Assembly: GCA_024236175.1 (NCBI GenBank)
Contig: JACKKY010000004.1
Span: forward strand, 570,501-634,500
DNA: 64,000 nt
Source of the DNA: Novosphingobium sp.
GTDB lineage: Bacteria; Pseudomonadota; Alphaproteobacteria; Sphingomonadales; Sphingomonadaceae
Direction of reading: 5' to 3'
In this document: piece after piece, positions 52,051-59,682 of the stretch
Layout of the letters: each line of letters begins with the position of its first letter
Position numbering within the stretch: position 1 is the first letter of the stretch
Translations under genes and position numbers: made by a program
The notes under the pieces: generated by a model
Database searches by the model: none
What the model was told of the DNA's origin: nothing
Seen by the model: the letters and a program-made list of their open reading frames with translations, nothing else

Positions 52051-52076
52051 AGAGCCCCCGTTTCGGCGGAGGCTCT
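52051..52076 (-). terminator. Terminator after rpmJ
   Basis: On the minus strand AGAGCCTCCG pairs with CGGGGGCTCT around CCGAAA. It sits 43-68 bases after the rpmJ stop and just before the HAD start, so it probably ends the rpmJ transcript. Only a short T-rich tail follows. Confidence 0.6.
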
Positions 52077-52118
52077 CGATCAGACCGTAGCCGCGAGGAA
52101 CTCGCGGCGCGGCGCGCA

Positions 52119-52244
52119 TCAGCCCTGGCGGGCCTTGAAGCGGCGGTTGGTCTTGTTGATCACATAGGTCCGGCCACGGCGGCGGATCACGCGGTTGTCC
52201 CGGTGGCGGCCCTTGAGCGACTTGAGGCTGTTGCGAATCTTCAT
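52119..52244 (-). CDS. rpmJ: 50S ribosomal protein L36
   Basis: The 41-residue product reads MKIRNSLKSLKGRHRDNRV and continues with a basic RRRGRTYVINKTNRRFKARQG-type tail. This is the alternative (C-minus, YkgO-like) L36 used by alphaproteobacteria, lacking the zinc-binding cysteines. The ATG is at 52244. It stands alone with its own terminator downstream. Confidence 0.93.
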   Translation of the reverse strand: MKIRNSLKSLKGRHRDNRVIRRRGRTYVINKTNRRFKARQG

Positions 52245-52294
52245 GACTGTCTCTCTATGCGGGCTGACCCGCTGAAATTCGAAGCCGGGCCGTT

Positions 52295-52316
52295 ACGGGC
52301 ACAGGCCCGGGAAGTC
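52295..52316. repeat. 22-base exact repeat shared with 55391-55412
   Basis: The stretch acgggcacaggcccgggaag plus two more bases upstream of rpmJ recurs exactly at 55391-55412, after the beta-barrel gene, with the next bases also matching ([a/g]agcgc). Both copies are non-coding. It may be a small dispersed repeat or the trace of a local duplication. Confidence 0.6.
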
Positions 52317-52354
52317 AAGCGCCAGTGACGAACGAAAGCCCCGTTGAGAACGGA

Positions 52355-52393
52355 CTGCGGGAGCAGCGGCGGAGATTCCCGCTGCTCCCGCAG
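52355..52393 (-). terminator. Strong 15-base-pair hairpin after the envelope protein gene
   Basis: CTGCGGGAGCAGCGG (52355-52369) is perfectly mirrored by CCGCTGCTCCCGCAG (52379-52393) with a 9-base loop. A smaller CCGTT/AACGG hairpin lies beside it at 52341-52353. It follows the minus-strand gene ending at 52458 and is probably its terminator; no long T run is seen. Confidence 0.6.
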
Positions 52394-52457
52394 GGGGCAA
52401 CCGGCGGGGGTGCAGGCGATGCCCCGGGGTACGGAGCCGGCAAGTGCCGGCCCGAAC

Positions 52458-52823
52458 TCAATGCGTCGCGTTCCAGCGCTCGCGGAGCTGCTGCTTGAAT
52501 TCCTGCAGCTTCGTCCTCACCCGCTCGGGCGAGGCGCCGTTGGCAACCGCGTTCTTCGCGCGCTGGTAGGCATTGCGCAGCGCCTGGGCATAGGCCTGCT
52601 GGTCGGGGCCGCCGGGACGGTCCGGCCGGTCGATCCGCTCGGGCCGGTCGGGCCGCGCGACAAGTTCGGGCCGGTCTGCCGTGACCGGCCGGTCGACGCC
52701 CGGAGCCAGCGGCACGCGCAATTCGGCGGCCGTGGTTGCGGGCCTGTCGATGCCGGCGACCTGCTGCGCCATGGCAGGCGAGGCGGAAAACGCCAGAACG
52801 GCGCAGAAAAGGGTGCGTTTCAT
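52458..52823 (-). CDS. Small exported Arg-Pro-Asp-rich protein, probable ECF target
   Basis: The product is 121 residues from ATG 52823. Residues 1-20 (RTLFCAVLAFSASPAMAQ) form a signal peptide. The mature part has a low-complexity stretch (RPDRPERIDRPDRPGGPD) and a charged helical end (NAYQRAKNAVANGASPERVRTKLQEFKQQLRERW). No family recognised. It has its own promoter with the GAAGGA-N16-CGTAA signature shared with the sigma operon 1.5 kb upstream, so it is probably an envelope stress target of that sigma factor. Confidence 0.65.
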   Translation of the reverse strand: MKRTLFCAVLAFSASPAMAQQVAGIDRPATTAAELRVPLAPGVDRPVTADRPELVARPDRPERIDRPDRPGGPDQQAYAQALRNAYQRAKNAVANGASPERVRTKLQEFKQQLRERWNATH

Positions 52824-52873
52824 CGGATGTGTCTCCATTCAGTTCAAGGATTGGAGAGCATGCTCAGCCGGGT

Positions 52874-52900
52874 TTACGCGGCGGCGCGGGAAAATCCTTC
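52874..52900 (-). promoter_or_regulatory. Predicted ECF promoter of the small envelope protein gene
   Basis: On the minus strand GAAGGA (52900-52895) is followed after exactly 16 bases by CGTAA (52878-52874), 51 bases before the start codon. The first ten bases, GAAGGATTTT, and the preceding CCGC are identical to those before the sigma gene. Confidence 0.65.
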
Positions 52901-52917
52901 GCGGAAAAAACCTCCGG

Positions 52918-53742
52918 CTACTGGCCCCGCATCGGCACGCGCCGCGGAGTATCGCTGCGCGGCGGGCGTGGCGCGGGCTCGCGCCGGGCAGGCCTGAGCG
53001 GAACGGTTTCCCGAATCTGGCGGCGCGTTTCGCTGCCGTCGGGCTGCTGCCGGTCGGGGGTGACCTCGGCACGCACGTCGGGTTCCGCAACCGCACGTGT
53101 GACTTCCGCATCGCCGGAAGGTGGACGCACCGCCGCAGTCTCCCCCGTTTCCGTAACGTCGCGTAACGTGGCCGTATCGGATGTAGCCGGATCGGAAACG
53201 GTCCGTTCCGGGAGGGCGCGAGGGATATCCCGAGCCGGTGCACGCTCGATCGGAAGCAGACGCTCTGACCGGGCGGTCGGCTGGAGCGGCGACGGCGGCC
53301 CGGCTGCCGCTTCTGCGGGCATCGCCTTCCCCACCGGCATCGCAGGCAGCGGCGCGACGGGCACCGCCCCCTTCTCGGGAGGCAGCTCTACGACCGGCTC
53401 GGGCGAATGCGTAGGAACCGGCGCGATTGGCGCCAATCGCCGCGATGCAGGCCTTTCCGCCGGACTGACCCAATCGACAACCGCGCCGATCACCGGGAGC
53501 TTGCGCAGCATGTCCGCGGGGACCACCGCCGCCGCTGCGGCGGCGCCGAGCAACCCGCCTATGGCCACGCCCAGAACCACACGCCGGCGCCAACCGGACC
53601 TGCGCAGCCTGGGAAGCTCCGGCACGGGCTCGGCAGCCGCGGCCGCGATCACCCGGTCGGCGAAGTCCACACGCAGCGGCGGCGGCTCGAGACGGTCGAG
53701 CAGCCTGGCCATTTCGGCGTCGAGAGGCGGAACGCCGGTCAT
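52918..53742 (-). CDS. Membrane anti-sigma-like protein
   Basis: The product is 274 residues from ATG 53742. A short cytoplasmic N terminus (PPLDAEMARLLDRLEPPPLRVDFADRVIAAAA) precedes one membrane helix (~54-74). The long periplasmic part is rich in Pro, Ala and Glu and probably disordered. The start overlaps the sigma stop (ATGA), so the two are made together, the usual arrangement of an ECF sigma and its membrane inhibitor. No zinc-binding ZAS motif is visible, so it would be an atypical anti-sigma factor. Confidence 0.7.
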   Translation of the reverse strand: MTGVPPLDAEMARLLDRLEPPPLRVDFADRVIAAAAAEPVPELPRLRRSGWRRRVVLGVAIGGLLGAAAAAAVVPADMLRKLPVIGAVVDWVSPAERPASRRLAPIAPVPTHSPEPVVELPPEKGAVPVAPLPAMPVGKAMPAEAAAGPPSPLQPTARSERLLPIERAPARDIPRALPERTVSDPATSDTATLRDVTETGETAAVRPPSGDAEVTRAVAEPDVRAEVTPDRQQPDGSETRRQIRETVPLRPARREPAPRPPRSDTPRRVPMRGQ

Positions 53743-54332
53743 TCGGCCGCCTCCCATCCAAGCAGGCCCCGCGCCGCAAGCGCATCGCGAAGCGCCTTGC
53801 GGGCACGCAGCAGGAGCGATTCGAACGCCTTGATGTTCATGTCCAATGCCTCGGCAGCCTGGCTGTTCCGGTAGTCTTCGTAATAGGTCAGCACGATCGC
53901 GGCGCGCTGCCGGTCCGGCAGGCTTAGCAGCGCCGCATGAGTCAGCGCGCGGATGCGCTGCTCGTCAAAACGCGCATCGGCGCCCGGTGTCTCGTCCTCG
54001 CGCTCCGGCAGCTCTTCGCCGGTAACAGGGCGGACGCGGCGCATCCTGTCGATGCACAGATTGGTCGTCACCCGCGCCAGCCACGGCCCGATTCCCCTGC
54101 CGCCGGGGACCCATTTGGCGGATTGCTGCCATAGCTTCAGCAGTGCTTCCTGCGTCACGTCTTCGGCTTCCGCAGGATCGCCCAGCATCCGCCAGGCAAT
54201 GCGATGTGCCGCCTTCGAATGCAGCGCAATCACGGTCCGGAAGGTGTCGTGATCACGCGCCGCCAGCTGCGCCATAAGCGCATCGTCCCGGTTGGCGGCG
54301 TTTTCTCCCGGCAAGTTCGGTACCGTGCTCAT
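53739..54332 (-). CDS. ECF RNA polymerase sigma factor
   Basis: The product is 197 residues from ATG 54332 (AGGAAGA site). Region 2 reads AHRIAWRMLGDPAEAEDVTQEALLKLWQ, followed by GPWLARVTTNLCIDRMRRV. Region 4 is LSLPDRQRAAIVLTYYEDYRNSQAAEALDMNIKAFESLLLRARKAL-like with the helix-turn-helix at the C terminus. It is translationally coupled to the membrane protein downstream. GAAGGA-N16-CGTAA lies at -44 to -18 from its start, suggesting it transcribes its own gene. The inducing signal is unknown. Confidence 0.92.
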   Translation of the reverse strand: MSTVPNLPGENAANRDDALMAQLAARDHDTFRTVIALHSKAAHRIAWRMLGDPAEAEDVTQEALLKLWQQSAKWVPGGRGIGPWLARVTTNLCIDRMRRVRPVTGEELPEREDETPGADARFDEQRIRALTHAALLSLPDRQRAAIVLTYYEDYRNSQAAEALDMNIKAFESLLLRARKALRDALAARGLLGWEAAE

Positions 54333-54349
54333 TCTTCCTGCAACATGCC

Positions 54350-54376
54350 TTACGGACCGGTAACGCAAAATCCTTC
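54350..54376 (-). promoter_or_regulatory. Predicted autoregulated ECF promoter of the sigma operon
   Basis: On the minus strand GAAGGA (54376-54371) and CGTAA (54354-54350) are separated by exactly 16 bases, the normal ECF spacing. The -35-like block CCGCGAAGGATTTT is shared with the promoter at 52.9 kb. Confidence 0.65.
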
Positions 54377-54385
54377 GCGGGGACC

Positions 54386-54412
54386 GAAGGAAATTTCGGG
54401 GATGGCGCGTAG
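54386..54412 (+). promoter_or_regulatory. Predicted ECF promoter of the beta-barrel gene
   Basis: GAAGGA (54386-54391), 16 bases, then CGTAG (54408-54412), 34 bases before the beta-barrel start. It is divergent from the sigma promoter; the two -35-like elements are only nine bases apart. Confidence 0.6.
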
Positions 54413-54445
54413 GGTAATACGGATAGGGTTGAACGGGGGTCCGCG

Positions 54446-55330
54446 ATGCACAGGTTTGTCCTTGCAACGGTTCTGGCCTGCGCCTTTGCCGCGCCGGCTC
54501 ATGCCAATGACGAAAAGCCGCCGGAAAAGGACGGTGCGGCCAGGTGGTCGGTCTCGGTCGCGGGCGGCGCGACCGTCATCGACGACGGCGGAGACCAGCC
54601 GTTCGGACGGATCGGGCTCACGCGCCTGCTCGGCGACGGCTATGTCCGCGCATCTCTGACGCATTTCTCGACGCGCGACGGCGCGGGACTGATAGACGCG
54701 GTGCCGGCGACTACCTGGCAAGTCTCGCTGGGCGGCGGATACGGCTTTGGCGCCCTTGCCATCCACGGCTACGGAGCGATCGGCTGGCGCAATTTCCAGC
54801 AGGAAGCCTACCGCCGCAGGTCGGGCACCGGGATTATCATCGACAGCCAGGGCAAGACGCTTTCCGGCGGCCTCTCCCTCAACTACACGATCCCGCTCGA
54901 CGAGCGGTCTGTGCTGTCGCCATTCGTGGCCGGCGATATCGGCCGCATCGATACGGCCCGCGCGATCGAGGTGATCGGGCGGGGCACGATCGCGCAGAAG
55001 GAACGCCAGAACAGCAAGACGGCAAGCCTGGGCCTTACTGTCGACAGGCTCGTCGGTGCGTCCAGCCAGCACCGGATCGAGGCCTATGGGGGCTTCGTCA
55101 CGACATCGAACTCCGCCGTCGCCATCCGCAACAGCGCCCCGATCGAGGCCGCACGGCTATTCGGGCCGCTGGAAATCCCGGGCAGCAAGGACAGCTGGGC
55201 GGAGTACGGGGCGAGCGCAAGCTTTCGCCTTTCCGAACCCCTGCGCCTGGATGTTTCGGCGGTGCGCACCGCAGGCTACCGCGGCGGGGAGGCAACCAGC
55301 CTGTACGCCGGCATGCGCTTCCGCTTCTGA
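54446..55330 (+). CDS. Outer-membrane beta-barrel protein, probable ECF target
   Basis: The 294-residue protein starts at ATG 54446 (GGGGGT site) with a signal peptide (RFVLATVLACAFAAPAHA). The mature part alternates polar and hydrophobic residues in short strands (GYGFGALAIHGYGAIGW, KTLSGGLSLNYTIPL, SLYAGMRFRF) and ends in Phe, the outer-membrane assembly signal. It resembles autotransporter-like or OmpW-like barrels without a passenger. It is divergent from the sigma gene and shares the promoter signature, so it may be the main output of that envelope regulon. Confidence 0.75.
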   Translation: MHRFVLATVLACAFAAPAHANDEKPPEKDGAARWSVSVAGGATVIDDGGDQPFGRIGLTRLLGDGYVRASLTHFSTRDGAGLIDAVPATTWQVSLGGGYGFGALAIHGYGAIGWRNFQQEAYRRRSGTGIIIDSQGKTLSGGLSLNYTIPLDERSVLSPFVAGDIGRIDTARAIEVIGRGTIAQKERQNSKTASLGLTVDRLVGASSQHRIEAYGGFVTTSNSAVAIRNSAPIEAARLFGPLEIPGSKDSWAEYGASASFRLSEPLRLDVSAVRTAGYRGGEATSLYAGMRFRF

Positions 55331-55475
55331 CGCCGGGTATCGCCCCGAAAATCGATGGCTCCTGCCAATCGGACGGGATTGTCCGACGTGACGGGCACAG
55401 GCCCGGGAAGTCGAGCGCTGCGCCAGATCTCACCCGGTTTGTTTTTCCGGGCCGCGGCCGGGCAACCGCAGCAGG

Positions 55476-56585
55476 CTAGGGTCCTTCCGGGGCAAGCTGC
55501 AACATCGCCGACACGAACTTGTCCGTGCCGTTCTGCCGCGCAAACCTGGGAGCGGCGCGGAACGCCGCCTCTGCGAGCTGCGGATAGTTCTGATGCGCGT
55601 GTTTGATGACGGCGAAGATTTCCGCATGCGTGCTGTTGCCGAAGAGCAGGCCCACACCCCACTGCTCGATGGTTCTGCCCGGCATGGTGGCATACGGACC
55701 CACGACGGGGACCCCTGCCACCATGCAGTCCGCCAGGATGCCAGAGCCCTTCCGACGATACCTGTCCACGTCATAAGGCAGCACGACCAGGTCGCAGCGG
55801 GCAATGGCGTCGCGCATGTTCTCGATGTGGCCCAGCAGCTCGACCTTGGGATGTTCCGAGATTTTCACGCGGCCGACGCTGTCCTGTATCGTGATTTCGT
55901 AGCCTTCGCCGATCAGTCGGCTGACCAGCTGGCCAAGCAGGTCCCGGCCCTTTTCGCCGCGCATGTCGCCCAGAAAGCCGATCCGGCTCAGGTTCGTCTT
56001 GGCTTCGGGGATCGACGGACCGTCGTGGGGCTTGGGAAAGAGCGCGAATCTGCCGTCGGGAACGATGCTCATGAACTGGTGGCGTATTTCCGACTCGATC
56101 GAACCGACCGTGTATTTCAGGCCTCGCCTGCGCGCTTCGACCAGGGCGTGTCGCCAGAGCATCGCTTCGGCCGTGCGCTGAGCAATGCCGGGATCGTCGT
56201 GAATGCAGCCGATAACCGTCGCGCTTCCGCCAAACTGTGCGCATGCATTCAGTTGCTGGGCCAACATGGAGGGCCAGATCCAGAGATCGGCCTCCTCTGC
56301 CTGTTTCAGGTCCTCGAGCAGGGTCTGCGTCTGATCGGCGTAAATGAGAAACTCGCCGGCATAAGCGTCTTTGGTGCTGGCTTGTTCGAACTGATCAGCT
56401 CTGAATATCTTTCCGACCTTGCCGTAAGTCTGCAACTTCTTTTCGGCATCGTCGGTCATGCCGACGTAGCCATACACCCGGACTTCGTGCCCCAGCTGCG
56501 AGAGCCCCTTCGCCAATGCTCGATCATATTCGAAAAAGTGCCCCGGGACCATTTTGAGCCCGACGTCCATGATGTTGATTCGCAC
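55476..56585 (-). CDS. GT4-like glycosyltransferase (paralogue 1)
   Basis: The 369-residue protein starts at GTG 56585 behind AGGGGAA. INIMDVGLKMVPGHFFEYDRALAKGL at the N terminus and GYGHEVRVYGY-like sequence open a GT-B fold. The C-terminal half has IGFLGDMRGEKGRDLLGQLV, CDLVVLPYDVDRYRRKGSGILADCMVAGVPVVGP, with Glu/Gly spacing like GT4 enzymes. It would use a nucleotide sugar in the cytoplasm. A second copy lies at 57.9 kb, on the same strand, with the same GTG start and a similar leader (ggccaaagcagag), so this is a tandem duplication. Confidence 0.75.
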   Translation of the reverse strand: MRINIMDVGLKMVPGHFFEYDRALAKGLSQLGHEVRVYGYVGMTDDAEKKLQTYGKVGKIFRADQFEQASTKDAYAGEFLIYADQTQTLLEDLKQAEEADLWIWPSMLAQQLNACAQFGGSATVIGCIHDDPGIAQRTAEAMLWRHALVEARRRGLKYTVGSIESEIRHQFMSIVPDGRFALFPKPHDGPSIPEAKTNLSRIGFLGDMRGEKGRDLLGQLVSRLIGEGYEITIQDSVGRVKISEHPKVELLGHIENMRDAIARCDLVVLPYDVDRYRRKGSGILADCMVAGVPVVGPYATMPGRTIEQWGVGLLFGNSTHAEIFAVIKHAHQNYPQLAEAAFRAAPRFARQNGTDKFVSAMLQLAPEGP

Positions 56586-56955
56586 CGGATTCCCCTTTCC
56601 TCACCGTATACGGCCATCAGCCGTATTCCGAAGGGAAATCCGGGCCGCCACCTGTCGGAAAGGCCAAAGCAGAGCGGTGAAGCCGCTGCAATATCGTTGG
56701 AGAAATTCGTCGGATAAACTCCACAATTACCCGTGGATTCCTGAATGCTTACTTTGCGTTACAGAGTCGCCTTGGTCAGAGAGTTCCGAAACGGGGATTC
56801 CCTACAATCGATCGACATGTCGACCGCAGCAGACTAGGCCGTGTGGACAAATTCGAACGGCAAATGCGATGTCCGGCATACGATTTTCCCAGGAAAAGCA
56901 GCCGTTCAGGGCCGACGACATTGCGCACGTTCACTGTAATCGTCATTGGTTCGGT
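56586..56955. other. Intergenic region upstream of the lipoprotein gene
   Basis: About 370 bases with no supported gene. It contains a 12-base palindrome, TCGACATGTCGA (56812-56823), and the 14-mer CCGACGACATTGCG at 56912-56925, which recurs at 57576-57589 before the next small gene. Base composition is less GC-rich than the surroundings. Confidence 0.45.
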
Positions 56956-57528
56956 ATGAGCGCTGCTCGCAGAACACTTTCAGCTTTCGGAGTTGCCTTC
57001 GGCGCGACGGCTCTCACATTGGGTGGTTGCGCCAATGCGCAGCAGCAGGTCGCTGGTCACCGATATAACGTGCCTCCCGCCAATCTAATTCCCCAAAGTG
57101 ATTACCCGTTCTTTCTGCCAAAGCCGGAAGACGAGGGGTTCATCTTTATCCTCAACCCTCAAGCGGAACTGCGCCAGCAGAGGAGTGTGTTGGTTGAAGA
57201 CCGAGAGAGTGTCTGCATACGAGCCAATGGAGGCGGATACGTTTCCCGGACTATTTGCGGCGCACAAAGGGTCGAATGGAAAGGCCATGGATGGCGAAGG
57301 AAGGGTGACGATACGTGGTGGACCTACAGCCCGGATACTCCCGCTGGCGTGAACGCCCCCTTTGTAAGCTGCCATAAGATGCAAATCGAAGGACACTCCG
57401 GCCTCTGCTCGGCCGTCCTCGACTTTGGAGACTTGGTGCTCACGATCAGCTTGAACGATGAGGAGCTTCCCGCCCTTGAAGAGACATACGAGCGAGCAGC
57501 GTCATTGCTCCGCTCATGGGAAGTATAG
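56956..57528 (+). CDS. Hypothetical lipoprotein
   Basis: The product is 190 residues from ATG 56956; the frame extends upstream but the earlier part lacks protein-like features. FGATALTLGGCANA is a lipobox with the acylated Cys at ~22. The mature part contains four further Cys and an aromatic-rich stretch (KGDDTWWTYSPDTPAG). No family recognised. It lies between two paralogous glycosyltransferases on the other strand. Confidence 0.6.
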   Translation: MSAARRTLSAFGVAFGATALTLGGCANAQQQVAGHRYNVPPANLIPQSDYPFFLPKPEDEGFIFILNPQAELRQQRSVLVEDRESVCIRANGGGYVSRTICGAQRVEWKGHGWRRKGDDTWWTYSPDTPAGVNAPFVSCHKMQIEGHSGLCSAVLDFGDLVLTISLNDEELPALEETYERAASLLRSWEV

Positions 57529-57634
57529 GAACGTCCGTTCTCCACGAGAATTGCGCCGAACCTGCCTTTCCGGACCCGACGACATTGCGGACATTTCCTT
57601 GCCAACCGTCGTAGCCGCAGTCAGACTGTGGCTG

Positions 57635-58000
57635 ATGGCAAATCGGGCGAACTATTTGGCCTTGGTGATTATGGGCCTTGGCGTCGTATTGGCGCTTCCG
57701 TTAGCCTATTTTGGCTATGAGGTTTTGGCAGGAGCGGCCTTTGTCGGGGGTATGCTTATGCTCTGGATAAGCGCCGCCGCAATGGTTGTAAGGTGCTTTT
57801 GGTCAGGCAAGCGGAACGGCAGCTCCCCACTACATTTCCGCCATACAGCAGGAGATGCGGGCATGCCGAAAGCCGACTCTCGTTGGCAGGGGAATTCGTC
57901 CCCGCCGGCTAGGCGAACCGCAGCAGCGCCTTCGCGAAACGATCGGTGCCGTTGTGCCTGGCGTAGCGGGACGCGGCCCGGAACGCCGACGCTGCGATGA
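57635..58000 (+). CDS. Possible small membrane protein overlapping the glycosyltransferase end
   Basis: From ATG 57635 the frame encodes two hydrophobic helices (YLALVIMGLGVVLALPLAYFGY and LAGAAFVGGMLMLWISAAAMVV), then a basic tail that runs 92 bases into the 3' end of the opposite glycosyltransferase gene. The tail beyond ~residue 67 is low in structure and may not be real. The helices look genuine, but no clear ribosome site is present. Confidence 0.35.
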   Translation: MANRANYLALVIMGLGVVLALPLAYFGYEVLAGAAFVGGMLMLWISAAAMVVRCFWSGKRNGSSPLHFRHTAGDAGMPKADSRWQGNSSPPARRTAAAPSRNDRCRCAWRSGTRPGTPTLR

Positions 58001-59006
58001 GCGCGTAGTTCCGGTGAACAGATTGGATGGCCGCGAAAATCCCCGCTTCCGTATTGTGCGCAAAGAGCTGCCCGACACCCCACTGCTCGATGATTTGCCC
58101 CGGTATTGTTCCGAACGGACCCACCACCGGAACTCCAGCCGCGAGGCATTCCGACAGGATGCCCGACCCTTTCCTGCGATAGCTGTCGACATCGTAGGAC
58201 AGGACAACGAGGTCGCAACGAGCGACTGCGTCGCGCATGTTGTCGACATGGCCCAGCAGCTCGACCTGAGGGTGTTCGCTGACTTTCATGCGATCCTCGC
58301 TGTCCTGGACCAGGATATCGTAACCTTCGCTGATCAGTCGATTGGTGAGCGGGCCCAGAAGGTCGCGCCCCTTGTCCAGGCGCAGGTGACCCAGAAAGCC
58401 GATCCGGCGCAGGCTTGTCTTCGCCTCAGGTATGGCTGGCCCGTCATGTGGCTCCGGAAAGAGCGCAAACCTTCCATCGGGCAAGATGCTCATGAAACGG
58501 TGACGAATTTCGGGGCCCACCGTACCGAGCGTGCTTCTCAGCCGTCGCCGCTGCGCCTCAACCATGGCATGCCGCCACAGCATGGCCCCCGCCGTCCGCT
58601 GCTCGATCCCCGGATCTTCATGGATACAGCCAACGACCGGCGCAACGCCGGCGAGCTGCGCGCAAGCGTTCAGCTGTTGGGCCAGCAGTGTCGGCCAGAT
58701 CCAGAGATCGGCCTCCTCCACCTGCTTCAGATCGTCGACGAGGGTCCTGGTGTGATCGTCATACAGGATGAATTCGCCCGCATAGCGGTCCTTGCCGATG
58801 GGAAATTCATAATGGAAAGACCTGAATAGTTTTTCGACCTTCCCGTAGCCGAGCAATTCCCGCTCCACTTGGTCCGACATATCGGCATAGCCGTAGACCC
58901 GCACTTCGTGACCCAGCTCCGAGAATCTTTTTGCGAGTTTCCTGTCATATTCGAAATGGTGCCCCGCGACATTGCGGAGCCCGGCATCCAGAATATTGAT
59001 TCTCAC
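57909..59006 (-). CDS. GT4-like glycosyltransferase (paralogue 2)
   Basis: The 365-residue protein starts at GTG 59006 (AGGGGA site). It matches paralogue 1 along its whole length (INILDAGLRNVAGHHFEYDRKLAKRF, EADLWIWPTLLAQQLNACAQ, GSGILSECLAAGVPVVGP). The copies have diverged to roughly two-thirds identity by eye, so the duplication is not recent. Its probable role is adding a sugar to a surface glycan. The genes between the copies are on the opposite strand. Confidence 0.75.
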   Translation of the reverse strand: MRINILDAGLRNVAGHHFEYDRKLAKRFSELGHEVRVYGYADMSDQVERELLGYGKVEKLFRSFHYEFPIGKDRYAGEFILYDDHTRTLVDDLKQVEEADLWIWPTLLAQQLNACAQLAGVAPVVGCIHEDPGIEQRTAGAMLWRHAMVEAQRRRLRSTLGTVGPEIRHRFMSILPDGRFALFPEPHDGPAIPEAKTSLRRIGFLGHLRLDKGRDLLGPLTNRLISEGYDILVQDSEDRMKVSEHPQVELLGHVDNMRDAVARCDLVVLSYDVDSYRRKGSGILSECLAAGVPVVGPFGTIPGQIIEQWGVGQLFAHNTEAGIFAAIQSVHRNYALIAASAFRAASRYARHNGTDRFAKALLRFA

Positions 59007-59238
59007 CAGCGTCCCCTGTCCACGCCATGAGTGGCCGTCAGGCGCGCTCCAGGAACTACTTCGGATCGCGGTCTGAAGATGAGGCCAAAGCAGAGAGACT
59101 ATTCGGAATCAACAAGGTTGGAATAGCGGCGAGGTTGCCCGACACTGCAGGCGTTGCCGCGCCGCCATCCCCGCTCTAAGCCGTGAGGACGCAACCGGGC
59201 GGAGCGGCCCGGCCGCGATTTCGATGGGAGAGTTCCGA

Positions 59239-59664
59239 ATGAGCGAAGAAGTTGCCGTCCAGCAGACACTCAATGCCTACAGCGTCAACGCCAGCCTGGG
59301 AGACCTGGAGGCCATGGTGGCGACCTTCATGCCCGACGGCGTCTGGGACCTGCCGGGTATCAATGCGCGGTTCGAAGGCCGGGAAGCGATACTCGAAGGA
59401 GCCAGCGCGATCACCGGCGCGATCGAGTACATGGTCCAGCTGAATTCGCCCGCCGTCATCAAGGTCGACGGAGACAGGGCCACGGCGCAGTCCGTGATTC
59501 GCGAATGCGGCAAATACGCCGGGCGCCAGACTTCGCTGGAAGTGCTGGGCCTGTACACCGACGAGCTGGTGCGCACGCCCGAAGGCTGGAGATTCGCCAA
59601 GCGCACCTTCACCGTGCGCGGCATGCACGATTTCGAGAATGCGCCCCCGTCGCTGCACGGCTGA
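59239..59664 (+). CDS. NTF2-like/SnoaL-type protein
   Basis: The product is 141 residues from ATG 59239 (GGGAGAG nine bases upstream). VQQTLNAYSVNASLGDLEAMVATFMPDGVWD is the usual start of SnoaL-like cone-fold proteins, and GWRFAKRTFTVRG the end. Members act as isomerases, hydroxylases or small-molecule binders. It lies 18 bases before an FkbM methyltransferase gene on the same strand and may be cotranscribed. Confidence 0.75.
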   Translation: MSEEVAVQQTLNAYSVNASLGDLEAMVATFMPDGVWDLPGINARFEGREAILEGASAITGAIEYMVQLNSPAVIKVDGDRATAQSVIRECGKYAGRQTSLEVLGLYTDELVRTPEGWRFAKRTFTVRGMHDFENAPPSLHG

Positions 59665-59682
59665 CCGGCCGACCAATCCTTG

